Shown here: one piece after another, positions 40,678 through 49,376 of the stretch
Numbering within the stretch: position 1 is the first letter of the stretch
Layout of the letters: each line of letters begins with the position of its first letter
Assembly: GCF_027857615.1 (NCBI RefSeq)
Contig: NZ_JAQIFT010000040.1
Location: 62,001 to 126,000 of the forward strand
Reading direction: 5' to 3'
Length of the DNA stretch: 64,000 bases
Source of the DNA: Holtiella tumoricola
GTDB lineage: Bacteria > Bacillota > Clostridia > Lachnospirales > Cellulosilyticaceae
The notes under the pieces: model-generated
Databases searched by the model: none
The model's input: only the letters and a program-made list of their open reading frames with translations
What the model was told of the DNA's origin: nothing
Translations under genes and position numbers: made by a program

Positions 40678-40720
40678 AGGGCTTTTCCTTATGCTATAGA
40701 TTGGAAAAGCCCTTTTCTTT
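40678..40720 (+). terminator. Strong hairpin between the GNAT gene and metG
   Basis: AGGGCTTTTCC (40678-40688) pairs with GGAAAAGCCCT (40703-40713), followed on the plus strand by TTTCTTTATTTTT. On the minus strand it directly follows the metG stop. Confidence 0.75.
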
Positions 40721-42302
40721 ATTTTTCTAGACGGGTAAATAGGAGTTTAAGCTCTGGTAATGTCGTTTCTTTTAAACTTATAGGTTGCCAAGTTACATCC
40801 TCTAAATCTAAGAAGTTTCTGACCTCTTGTGAGGAAAAAGGTAAGAAAGGGTTTAATAAGTTACTGATATTAGCTATACAGTAAGTACATTGATAAAGTG
40901 TATGGTAGCAGCGATCAGGCGCATCTTTAAAAGTTGACCAAGGTCTTTCTTCATCAAAGTACTTATTGGTTGCACGTATAAACTCAAAAATGTATTTGAG
41001 TGCAGCTTTGAATTCACCTTTTTCAATACATACACCAACTGCTTCATAAAGTGTATGAATCCTATCCATTAAATGTGACTCTACTTCACACGTTCTAATT
41101 TCACCCCTAAAGCTTTTCTTAATAAATGCTAATATGCGATTGACTAAATTACCATAAGCGCCTACTAAGTCTGCATTGTTTAAATTGACAAGTTCTTTAC
41201 AAGAAAAGTCTGCATCTCGCTTTTCAGGTCCATTGGCAAGTAAGATATAGCGAATACTGTCTGGATGATAAGTCTCTATAAGATCTTCTACCCAGATTGC
41301 CCAATTTTCACTGGTTGAAAGTTTACGGCCTTCTAGAGTAATATACTCACTAGAAATAATATGACTTGGCAAGCCATCTATACCTAAACCTATAAGTAGT
41401 GCTGGCAAAATCACATTATGAAATGGAATATTATCTTTGCCATGTACATAGTAAGAACGTGTCTCGGCATTCCAAAAGTCTTCAAAATCTTTTCCATGTG
41501 TGGATGCCCATTTTTTGCTTGCTGTAAAATAGCCTAATATGGCATCAATCCAAACGTAAATCTTTTTATCTTCGTAACCTGCAATAGGCACATCTATGCC
41601 CCATGGTAAGTCTCTCGTAATGGCTCGGTCTTGAAGTCCTTCATTAATGTATCGTTCGGCTGTCTGTAGTGCATTGAATCGCCAATTTTCTTGGTTCTTT
41701 TTAACATAAGCTCTAAGCTCTTCTTCAAACTTAGAAAGTGCAAAATAAAGTTGTTTAGTCGGTTTCACAATAGGGGTATGACCACATGTTTTACATACTC
41801 TTTCACTTAAGTCGAGAGGATCAAGTAAACTTTGGCAATAATCACACTGGTCTCCTCTTGCAGTCTGCCCACATATTGGACATTTACCTTCTACATAGCG
41901 ATCTGGAAGAAACTGCTCACATACTTCACAATAGACTTGATCGATAATCTTTTCATAAATATAACCTTTCTCATAAAGGGTTTTAATAATGTCTTTAACT
42001 TCCTCTTTGTGGTAAGAATGATCTGTACGTGTATACAGGTCATAAGAAAAACCTAATTTATCAAAGCAATGTACAAAAGACTGATGATACTTTGTAGCAA
42101 TTGCTATGGGTTCTATGCCCTCTTTCTTTGCTCTTACCGATATAGGTGTTCCATGACAATCACTACCAGATACATAAAGTACTTGATCTCCTTTTTGCCT
42201 ATGGTATCTAGCGAGTACATCTCCTGGTACAAGTGCTGCGATTCTTCCTACGTGTAATGTGCCATTCGCATATGGCCATGCGCCTCCAATTAAAATATTC
42301 AT
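40719..42302 (-). CDS. metG: Methionyl-tRNA synthetase
   Basis: This 527-residue class I synthetase charges tRNA-Met. It has the HIGH-type motif PYANGTLHVGRI (residues about 10-20), the KMSKS-type motif GRKLSTSEN with Leu and Thr in place of Met and Lys, and zinc-knuckle pairs CEVCEQF, CPICG, CDYC and CKTCG. The C-terminal EMAP-like dimerisation domain of longer forms is missing, so it is the short type. Expression is likely controlled by the T-box leader immediately upstream. Confidence 0.95.
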   Translation of the reverse strand: MNILIGGAWPYANGTLHVGRIAALVPGDVLARYHRQKGDQVLYVSGSDCHGTPISVRAKKEGIEPIAIATKYHQSFVHCFDKLGFSYDLYTRTDHSYHKEEVKDIIKTLYEKGYIYEKIIDQVYCEVCEQFLPDRYVEGKCPICGQTARGDQCDYCQSLLDPLDLSERVCKTCGHTPIVKPTKQLYFALSKFEEELRAYVKKNQENWRFNALQTAERYINEGLQDRAITRDLPWGIDVPIAGYEDKKIYVWIDAILGYFTASKKWASTHGKDFEDFWNAETRSYYVHGKDNIPFHNVILPALLIGLGIDGLPSHIISSEYITLEGRKLSTSENWAIWVEDLIETYHPDSIRYILLANGPEKRDADFSCKELVNLNNADLVGAYGNLVNRILAFIKKSFRGEIRTCEVESHLMDRIHTLYEAVGVCIEKGEFKAALKYIFEFIRATNKYFDEERPWSTFKDAPDRCYHTLYQCTYCIANISNLLNPFLPFSSQEVRNFLDLEDVTWQPISLKETTLPELKLLFTRLEK

Positions 42303-42337
42303 CTGATACGCCTCCTTAAATTAATCTTTTTTGAACA

Positions 42338-42652
42338 ATAAAAAAGACCTCGTTCTATAGCTATTTACTATAGAGACGAGGTCGTTATAGACTCGTGGTA
42401 CCACTCTAATTCACTTATACTTCACAGTATAAGCCTCTTCAAGTACGGCATCTTTAAGATGATTATACTCTATCGCTATAACAGGCGAACCTGTTGCACT
42501 CTAAATTTAAGAAATGACTTAAACTGTCGAGGGCACTACTCCAAGGCCATTTTCGATCTAGTAGACTTTGCTTCTTTTCAGCTTCCGAAGCTCTCTGTAA
42601 AAGACATTCTAAATGTACTTTCCTTTTCAATGTATTTGAGTTGATTAAATTT
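42338..42652 (-). promoter_or_regulatory. T-box riboswitch leader of metG
   Basis: Reading the minus strand, the conserved T-box AGAGTGGTACCACGAG lies near 42390-42405; its TGGT bulge would pair with a tRNA ending ACCA, which fits tRNA-Met (A73). It is followed by the terminator stem GACCTCGT/ACGAGGTC (42346-42383) and TTTTTT. A Stem I region upstream contains AAAATGG, where ATG (42548-42550) is the candidate Met specifier. Uncharged tRNA-Met would favour read-through. Confidence 0.9.
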
Positions 42653-42658
42653 TATTGA

Positions 42659-42687
42659 ATATTAGCATAGATACAAATTGCTGTCAA
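42659..42687 (-). promoter_or_regulatory. metG promoter
   Basis: TTGACA (42682-42687) and TGCTAATAT (TAATAT at 42659-42664) are spaced 17 bases on the minus strand. Confidence 0.85.
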
Positions 42688-42773
42688 GATGGTTCTATTT
42701 ATAATATATATTTAAAAGTCTCTTAAAGTACATACTTTAATTACTTAGAAGTCATATGGAGTCTAAAATAAAA

Positions 42774-42809
42774 ATATCTACTAGGCTATTAGTTAGCAAT
42801 AGTAGATAT
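42774..42809. terminator. Hairpin in the metG-NUDIX gap
   Basis: ATATCTACTA (42774-42783) pairs exactly with TAGTAGATAT (42800-42809), with an inner GCTA/TAGC. No long T-run is present on either side. Confidence 0.45.
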
Positions 42810-42856
42810 CACAAAATACATTAATAAATTAAGTAAACTGTTTTTTTTCATAATGC

Positions 42857-42934
42857 TTTTAAACCTCTTTTCTTTTTGAATCTTCTACCTTTTTTTCGGG
42901 TAGATTTATAATTATAGGCCTTAGAGGTTTAAAA
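42857..42934. repeat. 12-bp perfect inverted repeat enclosing a second hairpin
   Basis: TTTTAAACCTCT (42857-42868) pairs with AGAGGTTTAAAA (42923-42934). Inside, TCTACC (42884-42889) pairs with GGTAGA (42899-42904). The element fills the gap after the NUDIX gene (minus strand) and may be its terminator or a structured 3' end. The rest of 42688-42960 shows no gene. Confidence 0.5.
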
Positions 42935-42960
42935 GACAAGTGAGAAATACTGGCAATGCC

Positions 42961-43551
42961 TTAAAGCATACCCAATATAAACTGTTGTAGGACTAAGTAG
43001 GTTTTAATATCCAATTTCGAACCGCTTTCAAGGATCTTTTGAGCCTCTTCTTTAGATACAAGTATAGGTTCTATTGTTTCATCTGCTTCTAAATACTCTG
43101 TAGAAACGGCTCCTTTACAAGTACAATAAACAAGGGCTACAGACTCATCAGTCATACCTGCTGATAAATAGAGTTTATCTTGTAAGTGAGTAACTTCTAT
43201 AAGCTCAAGTCCCGTTTCTTCTCTTAGTTCACGTCCTATTGTACTGTTTGCATCTTCACCTTCATCGATAAGACCTGCTGGAAGTTCATAGATAAAGTCA
43301 TTGAGTGGCATACGGAATTGTCTAATGAGTACAAGCTGATGTGTCTCTTGGTGAATAGCTACAAGTACAACAGCATCTGTTTTTTCTTCTCCATGATTGA
43401 AGTAAAGGTTTTCGAGATCTTCATAGCTTTTGCGTGAAGCAATGATCCAGTGTTTAGGTTCACCTTTACGATTCTTATATTCAGCATCATAAAGACTTAA
43501 AAAACGTGTTTTTGCAAGGGCTGTGAGTTTTTCCATTTTTGGTGATTCCAT
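42961..43551 (-). CDS. NUDIX hydrolase (ADP-ribose pyrophosphatase type)
   Basis: This 196-residue protein has the complete NUDIX box GLIDEGEDANSTIGRELREETGLE (GX5EX7REUXEEXGU), preceded by FRMPLNDFIYELPAG as in ADP-ribose pyrophosphatases of the NudF type. It hydrolyses nucleoside diphosphates linked to another group. Length is normal for NudF. The exact substrate cannot be read from the sequence. Confidence 0.9.
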   Translation of the reverse strand: MESPKMEKLTALAKTRFLSLYDAEYKNRKGEPKHWIIASRKSYEDLENLYFNHGEEKTDAVVLVAIHQETHQLVLIRQFRMPLNDFIYELPAGLIDEGEDANSTIGRELREETGLELIEVTHLQDKLYLSAGMTDESVALVYCTCKGAVSTEYLEADETIEPILVSKEEAQKILESGSKLDIKTYLVLQQFILGML

Positions 43552-43742
43552 TAAAGGTCATCCTTTCTATTCCTTTAAAGATTATTATTAAACTGATCCC
43601 ATCATATCAAAATTTAGATTAAAATTCAAATTATTATCTTCAACTTCTTGAATAAATGACCATTTTTAAACTCGAGAACATATGTTCGAATATGTTTTAA
43701 AGGGCACTTTTTCACCTTTATAGAGGGTATTTTCAATAATAA

Positions 43743-43782
43743 AACAGGAGTAATTGCTTATTTTAGCATCTACTCCTGTTTA
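43743..43782 (-). terminator. Terminator of the yitT-like gene
   Basis: AACAGGAGTA pairs with TACTCCTGTT (43771-43780); on the minus strand TTTTATT follows. It lies directly after the stop of the minus-strand gene. Confidence 0.85.
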
Positions 43783-43786
43783 CTTC

Positions 43787-44668
43787 TTACATAATAGAAT
43801 TATAATCTTCAATAAAGCCTTGACCTAAAACTTCTCGTACATCTGCTATGGTTACAAAGGCTTTTGGATCAATTTCTTGAATGAGATTACGCAAATCAGA
43901 AATTTGCTTTTGAGAAACAACAACAAAAAGCATTTCTTTGGTATGCTTGGTATACATACCTCTTGCACTTAAGCCTGTTACACCACGGACAATTTGTTCC
44001 ATAATCCCTTTGGCGATGGCATCATTTTTTTCAGACATAATAAAGACGGCTTTGGCATAATGTAGACCTGCTAAAACGTTATTGACAATACGTGTACTTA
44101 CAAAGACAGCAACGATGGCATACATAGCCTTATCTGCACCAAATACAAAAAGTCCTGTAAGGATAATTAGACCATCAATCCCAAGCATTAATTTGGCTAT
44201 AGGAAATTTAGGATGGTTGAAACGAATAATAGATGCAAGCATATCTGTTCCACCTGTACTTGCCGAACTTCGAAGGACAAAGCCTATCCCTAACCCGGAA
44301 AGAGCACCACCAAACAAACAACATACTAAAAGATCATCCCCTACCCAAAATGGATTAGGAATATGTTCTACAATGGCTAAGGCTACAGATAAACTGAGTA
44401 CAGCAACTGCTGATTTCTTAGCAAAGGCAAACCCACGTTGCTTAATGCTTATGAGAAAAAGAGGGATATTAAGGACAATGGTGGTCATCCATAGAGGAAT
44501 AGAGAAACCTAAGAATGCACCGGATACATTTTGTAGAATAATCCCGATCCCAGAAATTCCTCCTGTTACAAGTCCATTAGGTGCTAAAAACCAGTTCACA
44601 CCGAAAGCAACTAATAAGGTTCCAATAATAATAAAGGCATATTCTTTTACAAGTCTAGATTGTTTCAT
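43787..44668 (-). CDS. YitT-family membrane protein (DUF161/DUF2179)
   Basis: This 293-residue protein has five to six membrane segments in the first 210 residues (EYAFIIIGTLLVAFGVNWFL, APNGLVTGGISGIGII and later ones) and a C-terminal DUF2179 domain (TGLSARGMYTKHTKEMLFVVV). YitT-type proteins are widespread in Firmicutes and have no settled function. ATG 44668 is preferred since AAGGAG lies 6 bases before it; upstream in-frame starts would run across the terminator of the next gene. Confidence 0.9.
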   Translation of the reverse strand: MKQSRLVKEYAFIIIGTLLVAFGVNWFLAPNGLVTGGISGIGIILQNVSGAFLGFSIPLWMTTIVLNIPLFLISIKQRGFAFAKKSAVAVLSLSVALAIVEHIPNPFWVGDDLLVCCLFGGALSGLGIGFVLRSSASTGGTDMLASIIRFNHPKFPIAKLMLGIDGLIILTGLFVFGADKAMYAIVAVFVSTRIVNNVLAGLHYAKAVFIMSEKNDAIAKGIMEQIVRGVTGLSARGMYTKHTKEMLFVVVSQKQISDLRNLIQEIDPKAFVTIADVREVLGQGFIEDYNSIM

Positions 44669-44702
44669 CATCTTCTCCTTGTCTTGGCACATTTTTTCAA
44701 TC

Positions 44703-44741
44703 AAAAAAACACTTACCATTAGTGTAATGCGTAAGTGTTTT
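44703..44741 (-). terminator. Terminator after the first GNAT paralogue
   Basis: ACACTTAC (44709-44716) pairs with GTAAGTGT (44731-44738); on the minus strand a T7 run follows. Confidence 0.85.
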
Positions 44742-44766
44742 TTTATACGTTTTAAAGAAGAATCCC

Positions 44767-45618
44767 TTAATTTTTTGTAAAATGGATTTGTTTTGTATAG
44801 CCAACTAACTGATAGCCGATGGCTTCATACATTTTGTTGGAGATAGGATTATCTCTATCTGCAAAAAGCGCAACAAAGTCATGGCCTTCATCTAAAAGTC
44901 TTTGACTAATTGTGCCTACACAGGCTGTAGCATAATGTTGGTTTCTAAAGTAAGGTGGGGTATAAACATTTGAAATGACGATTCCATTTTTAAGTTGGCG
45001 CCCTTTGCCTACCATAGATACAGGGTGGTTATCTTTCCATATATAAAACCTTTCATTTTCAAGACTTGTTTCTATGCTCTTAACAATGGTATCAAAGGAT
45101 GATGGAGGCAAATGACACTCTTTAATAAAGTGTTCTTGCCAATAAGGAAGATAAGAAAGCGCATCTAATGTTGCACATTCTAAAGAACCTTTAATAGCTT
45201 GATAAGCATTGACGGTAGTAAGTTTATAGGCATTAAGTCTCATTATTATTTTACTTAGTTGACGTGTATACGTACAATAAAATAAACTAAAGGTCTCTAC
45301 AGTCTCATCTTCACCGATAACACCTGGTATACTTATTTTTTTCTCATAAAGTGTTTTAGCTAAAAACTGTAATGCTTCTTGTGCTTTAGCCTTTGTAGGT
45401 GTGTAGAGGCAAAGATTAAAAGGTGGTGTATGAACAGCTATGACAAGGATGTTACCAGCTTCATCTTTGACTGTTGCCATAAGACGTCCTTCTATAGGAC
45501 TTTTTTCTAATCTTAATATATTGCCAACAAGTAAGTTATTTGCTGCTTCATTTTTAAGTAACATAGGAAATGTTTCTTCTTTAAAATGTGTTGCATTCTC
45601 ATAAATGGTATAATACAT
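44767..45618 (-). CDS. GNAT-family acetyltransferase, paralogue A
   Basis: This 283-residue protein has a GNAT domain at residues about 175-275: HPVSMVGKGRQLKNGIVISN, VYTPPYFRNQHYATACVGT (acetyl-CoA loop) and FADRDNPISNKMYEAIGYQ. The N-terminal half (NLLVGNILRLEKS) is a second, degenerate GNAT-like fold. It closely resembles the next upstream gene, from which it is separated by an AT-rich tandem repeat, so the two arose by duplication. Substrate unknown. Confidence 0.85.
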   Translation of the reverse strand: MYYTIYENATHFKEETFPMLLKNEAANNLLVGNILRLEKSPIEGRLMATVKDEAGNILVIAVHTPPFNLCLYTPTKAKAQEALQFLAKTLYEKKISIPGVIGEDETVETFSLFYCTYTRQLSKIIMRLNAYKLTTVNAYQAIKGSLECATLDALSYLPYWQEHFIKECHLPPSSFDTIVKSIETSLENERFYIWKDNHPVSMVGKGRQLKNGIVISNVYTPPYFRNQHYATACVGTISQRLLDEGHDFVALFADRDNPISNKMYEAIGYQLVGYTKQIHFTKN

Positions 45619-45658
45619 TCTTCTTGCCCCCTCACTTAACCTTTAAACTTTAAACTTA

Positions 45659-45700
45659 AAAATTAAAAATTATAAATTATAAATTATAAAAAAATAAATT
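45659..45700. repeat. AT-only short tandem repeat between GNAT paralogues
   Basis: The sequence repeats a unit close to AAATTATA about four times within an AT-only stretch. It may be a slippage site that accompanied the duplication. Confidence 0.5.
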
Positions 45701-45735
45701 ATTCTGTAATTAGTATTTTTGATTATATAGTGCAT

Positions 45736-46590
45736 TTAGTATTTTGTAAAGACTATATCTTTTACATGCCCGATAAGTTTATACCCCATTTTTTGATAGA
45801 CCTTATTTGAGGAGATATTATTTCTATCTGCATACAGTACAGTAAAGGTATTTCCTTCAGCTAAAAGTTTCTCACTTAAAGCAGCAACACAACTAGATGC
45901 ATATTGCTTTCCACGATAATAAGGTGGGGTATAAACTTGACATACTGCACAGCCATTCATAAATTGTCTGCCTTTAGCTGCAATAGAAACGGGATGGTCA
46001 TCTTCCCATATGTAGGCGAATTGATGTTTAATAATATGCTCGATAGCCCTAAAGTTCTGCATCAATGTTGATGTAGGGAAATGACAATCTTTCTGAAAGT
46101 CTCTTAACCAATAAGGTAAAAAGTATAAATCTTCATAAGTTATGGGTCTTAACCGTCCCTTAGCTTTTACTAGAGGTATAAGCTCTGTTAACTTATACAC
46201 ATTAAGATACATACGTACTCTTGGACGCACGTTTTGATAGATGCTATAAAATGTACTAAATACATCAATTAGGTGCTCATTCCCTACAATCCCTTGGAAA
46301 GCAATTTGTCTTTCAACCATTATTTTAGCTAAAAAGCTTAACACCTCTTGACACTTGGTATCTTCCTTTGCATAAATACAAAGACTATATGGTGTAACTT
46401 TTCCGATAATAGCTTGTATTTCACCCTTCTCACTCTTCACAGTACCCATGACATGATCTTCTAGATGTGTGGATTCATATTTGAGTATACTTGCAATAAG
46501 TAAGTTGTTCTCTGCTTCATTTTCAAGTAGTACAGGCAAAGTTTCTTCTTTAAAAAGTAATGTATCATGATAGGAGGTATAGAAATACAT
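45736..46590 (-). CDS. GNAT-family acetyltransferase, paralogue B
   Basis: This 284-residue protein matches paralogue A along the whole length: NLLIASILKYESTHLEDHVMG in the N-terminal half, HPVSIAAKGRQFMNGCAVCQ, VYTPPYYRGKQYASSCVAAL and YADRNNISSNKVYQKMGYKL in the GNAT domain. The catalytic-loop changes between the paralogues are modest, so both may be active on related substrates. GGAG lies upstream of the ATG. Confidence 0.85.
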   Translation of the reverse strand: MYFYTSYHDTLLFKEETLPVLLENEAENNLLIASILKYESTHLEDHVMGTVKSEKGEIQAIIGKVTPYSLCIYAKEDTKCQEVLSFLAKIMVERQIAFQGIVGNEHLIDVFSTFYSIYQNVRPRVRMYLNVYKLTELIPLVKAKGRLRPITYEDLYFLPYWLRDFQKDCHFPTSTLMQNFRAIEHIIKHQFAYIWEDDHPVSIAAKGRQFMNGCAVCQVYTPPYYRGKQYASSCVAALSEKLLAEGNTFTVLYADRNNISSNKVYQKMGYKLIGHVKDIVFTKY

Positions 46591-46612
46591 GGAGCTACTC
46601 CTTTCTTTTTAA

Positions 46613-46655
46613 TAAAAAACCGTAGTGCTATTCTAAAAAGAAATAGCTCTACGGT
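46613..46655 (-). terminator. Terminator of the adenine deaminase gene
   Basis: ACCGTAG with an inner GCTATT pairs with AATAGC and CTACGGT; on the minus strand TTTTTT follows. Confidence 0.88.
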
Positions 46656-46727
46656 CAAAGTTTTATCAAGAATATATCTCTAACATATGATACTTATTTT
46701 AAATTTATACATTAAATTTACTATGAT

Positions 46728-48455
46728 TTATTCTGGCTGAATAGGAATATGTTTAAAGGCACCTACATCAAAGAGCCCTCTATCTGTTAATTTAAGCTCT
46801 GGAATAACAGGGAGTGCCATAAAGGCTAAAGTTAAGAATGGATCAATCTTATCATTAATTCCCAAAGTTTTTGCAACCGCTAAAAGGGCTGCTAGTTTAT
46901 CCGTTACTTGGCTCGCACTTAAGTGGCTCATAAGTCCTGCAATTGGAAGGTTGAGGTGATCGACGACTTTTCCTTCTGATACAATGACAATCCCCCCTTG
47001 TTTTTCAATGAGTGTATTCACTGCAAGCACCATATCTTGGTCATTATCCCCTACACATACAATGTTATGGGAGTCATGAGCAATGGTTTGAGCAATGGCA
47101 CCTTTACGGATATTAAAGTTCTTGATAATGGCAAGGCCTTTTTGACCTGTGCAGTGGTGACGTTCAAATACAGCAAGCTTTGAGTAGGTTTCATTTGCTT
47201 TAAAGTGCCCCGCTTCAGTTGGTACTTCACAAACTAATTTGCTTGTGAGAATTTGGAAGTCAATAAGTCCCATAACATAAGCTTGATTACCTACTAACGG
47301 AATCACTAAGTCTTCTTCTTTGATCGGGTCACAATTAACGGAATTGAAAATACCTGGTATTTCTTCATAACGTCTATCTACATTATTAAGTAGAGCTGAA
47401 CCTACATTTTCACCTGCTATATATTGCCAGTTTCCATTAGTCATAACATGAGTAGGGTTTATTGCTTGTAAATCATCAAAGATAACAAGATCTGCATCGT
47501 AACCTGGTGCAAGTGCCCCCTTCTTATTTAAGTGGTAAAGGCGTGCGGGATAGTAAGTTGCCATACAAATGGCTTCAATTGGATCAATACCAAGGGCAAT
47601 GCTTTCACGAATATTACTATTGATATGACCATCTTTAAAAATATGTTCAATATGTTTATCATCTGTACAAAATACACAGCGATCAAGTGGTAGGTTGGTC
47701 TTTACCAGCTCACTAACAATATCATAGAGATTATTGGCTGCAGAACCTTTACGAATTTGTACGGCCATTCCTAAACGCAAACGTTGTAATACCTCATCCA
47801 TTTCACTACACTCATGATCTGTTTGAATGCCTGAAAAGGCATAAGCAACTAAGTCATCACCTTTTAATCCAGGTGCGTGACCATCTATTACTTTATCACC
47901 AGCCACTTTAAGTTTAGCATGAACATTAGGGTCTCCAAACAAAACACCAGGGAAGTTCATCATTTCGCCAAGACCTAAAATACGTGGGTGATCCATTAAA
48001 ACTTGTAAATCCTCTGCGTCTAAAATAGCACCACTACTTTCCATTGGTGTTGCTGGTACACAAGATGGCATCATATAGTAAATAGAAACAGGTAAATTTT
48101 CGCTTTCTTTAAGCATATAACGAATACCATTTAAACCACTTACATTGGCAATCTCATGTGGATCTGCAATTAATGTAGTTGTTCCAAAAGGTAGTACTGT
48201 ATGGCTGAAGGCATAAGGGGAGATCATACTGGACTCAATATGGATATGGCTATCGATAAAACCAGGTACAACGAAGCGCCCTGATAAGTCTTGCTCTTCG
48301 ACTCCAACATAAGATCCAATCCCAATAATGCGTCCGTCACAGATAGCTAAGTCACCTTCTATCCATTCTTTTGTAAATACATTTAAGATTTTAGCATTTT
48401 TTAATACGAGATCAGCTTTTTGAAGTTTACGGCATACATCTAAATAGCGTTTCAT
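46728..48455 (-). CDS. adeC: Adenine deaminase
   Basis: This 575-residue amidohydrolase converts adenine to hypoxanthine and ammonia. Metal-binding motifs: VVPGFIDSHIHIESSMISP (HxH), TTLIADPHEIANV, IDGHAPG and the later CTDDKHIEHIF. The C-terminal domain (FNIRKGAIAQTIAHDSHNIV and GDNDQDMVLAVN) is typical of AdeC. It works in purine salvage. It is transcribed away from the TtcA-like gene; the 194-base gap shows a TATAAT on each strand but no riboswitch that I recognise. Confidence 0.95.
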   Translation of the reverse strand: MKRYLDVCRKLQKADLVLKNAKILNVFTKEWIEGDLAICDGRIIGIGSYVGVEEQDLSGRFVVPGFIDSHIHIESSMISPYAFSHTVLPFGTTTLIADPHEIANVSGLNGIRYMLKESENLPVSIYYMMPSCVPATPMESSGAILDAEDLQVLMDHPRILGLGEMMNFPGVLFGDPNVHAKLKVAGDKVIDGHAPGLKGDDLVAYAFSGIQTDHECSEMDEVLQRLRLGMAVQIRKGSAANNLYDIVSELVKTNLPLDRCVFCTDDKHIEHIFKDGHINSNIRESIALGIDPIEAICMATYYPARLYHLNKKGALAPGYDADLVIFDDLQAINPTHVMTNGNWQYIAGENVGSALLNNVDRRYEEIPGIFNSVNCDPIKEEDLVIPLVGNQAYVMGLIDFQILTSKLVCEVPTEAGHFKANETYSKLAVFERHHCTGQKGLAIIKNFNIRKGAIAQTIAHDSHNIVCVGDNDQDMVLAVNTLIEKQGGIVIVSEGKVVDHLNLPIAGLMSHLSASQVTDKLAALLAVAKTLGINDKIDPFLTLAFMALPVIPELKLTDRGLFDVGAFKHIPIQPE

Positions 48456-48649
48456 AGTACGAGTCTCCTTTGCGCTAGGTTTTTATTTTTTAACGATTAT
48501 ATTAGCAGAAAAAACTCAACTTGTCATTAATTTTTTTCACGTCTACAAAAAGTTCCAAAAGTGTGTCTATTTAGGCAGCTTCATGCTAAGTCTAGCCAAT
48601 CTAAAAACAAAAGGTTATAATAAAATTATACTAAAGGAGGACGCAAAAT

Positions 48650-49372
48650 ATGAAAATACAACATTTACTCAGCTACGTTCGCCGTGCTGTTCAAGATTAT
48701 AATATGATTGAAGAAGGAGATCGTATTGCTATTGGGATCTCTGCTGGAAAAGATAGTTTAGCCCTTCTTGTTGCCCTTAGACATTTACAATACTTCTATC
48801 CTAAGAAGTTTGAGTTAGAAGCTATTACGATTTCACTAGGTTTTGATAACTTTGACCTTAGTGCTGTCAAGGCATTCTGTGAAAAATTAGGTGTACGCTA
48901 TACAGTTTATGAGACACAAATTGCTCAAATTGTATTTGATGAACGTAAAGAATCTAATCCATGCTCCCTTTGCTCTAAAATGCGTAAAGGTGCTTTAAAT
49001 GATATTGCTAAAGAGCTTGGTTGTAATAAAATTGCTTTAGGACATAATAAAGATGACATCAATGAAACATTACTTATGTCACTATTTTATGAAGGACGTA
49101 TCCATACTATGAGTCCGGTGACCTATTTAGATCGTAGTGAAGTGACACTGATTCGCCCACTTGTTTATGTACCTGAAAGAGATATTAAGTACTTTGCAAA
49201 AAAAGAAGGCCTACCTGTTGTCAAAAGCCCATGTCCAGCAGATGGTGTCACACGTCGAGAGACAACTAAGCAACTTATTTATTCACTTGAAAAAGAAATC
49301 CCACAACTTTCAAATAGACTCTTTGGTGCAATTGAGCGTAGTGAAATAGACGGTTGGAAATCAAGGGAGTGA
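48650..49372 (+). CDS. TtcA/TilS-type PP-loop ATPase (tRNA thiolation family)
   Basis: This 240-residue protein has the PP-loop IGISAGKDSLALL (SAGKDS at residues about 30-35) and the TtcA-type cysteines PCSLCSKMRKG and PCPADG, which hold a 4Fe-4S cluster in tRNA 2-thiocytidine synthases. LGHNKDD is the second ATP motif. The family adenylates a tRNA base before sulfur transfer. TATAAT at 48616-48621 and AAAGGAGG precede the start. The specific tRNA position is not decided by sequence. Confidence 0.85.
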   Translation: MKIQHLLSYVRRAVQDYNMIEEGDRIAIGISAGKDSLALLVALRHLQYFYPKKFELEAITISLGFDNFDLSAVKAFCEKLGVRYTVYETQIAQIVFDERKESNPCSLCSKMRKGALNDIAKELGCNKIALGHNKDDINETLLMSLFYEGRIHTMSPVTYLDRSEVTLIRPLVYVPERDIKYFAKKEGLPVVKSPCPADGVTRRETTKQLIYSLEKEIPQLSNRLFGAIERSEIDGWKSRE

Positions 49373-49376
49373 GAAT

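Noticed and set aside
44082..44780. A plus-strand 232-codon frame opposite the YitT-family gene
   Set aside because: The minus-strand gene has membrane helices and a ribosome binding site; the plus frame is Pro/Ser/Thr-rich shadow.
48456..48649. Purine riboswitch upstream of adenine deaminase
   Set aside because: No conserved purine-box junction sequence could be found; the gap shows only promoter-like boxes.
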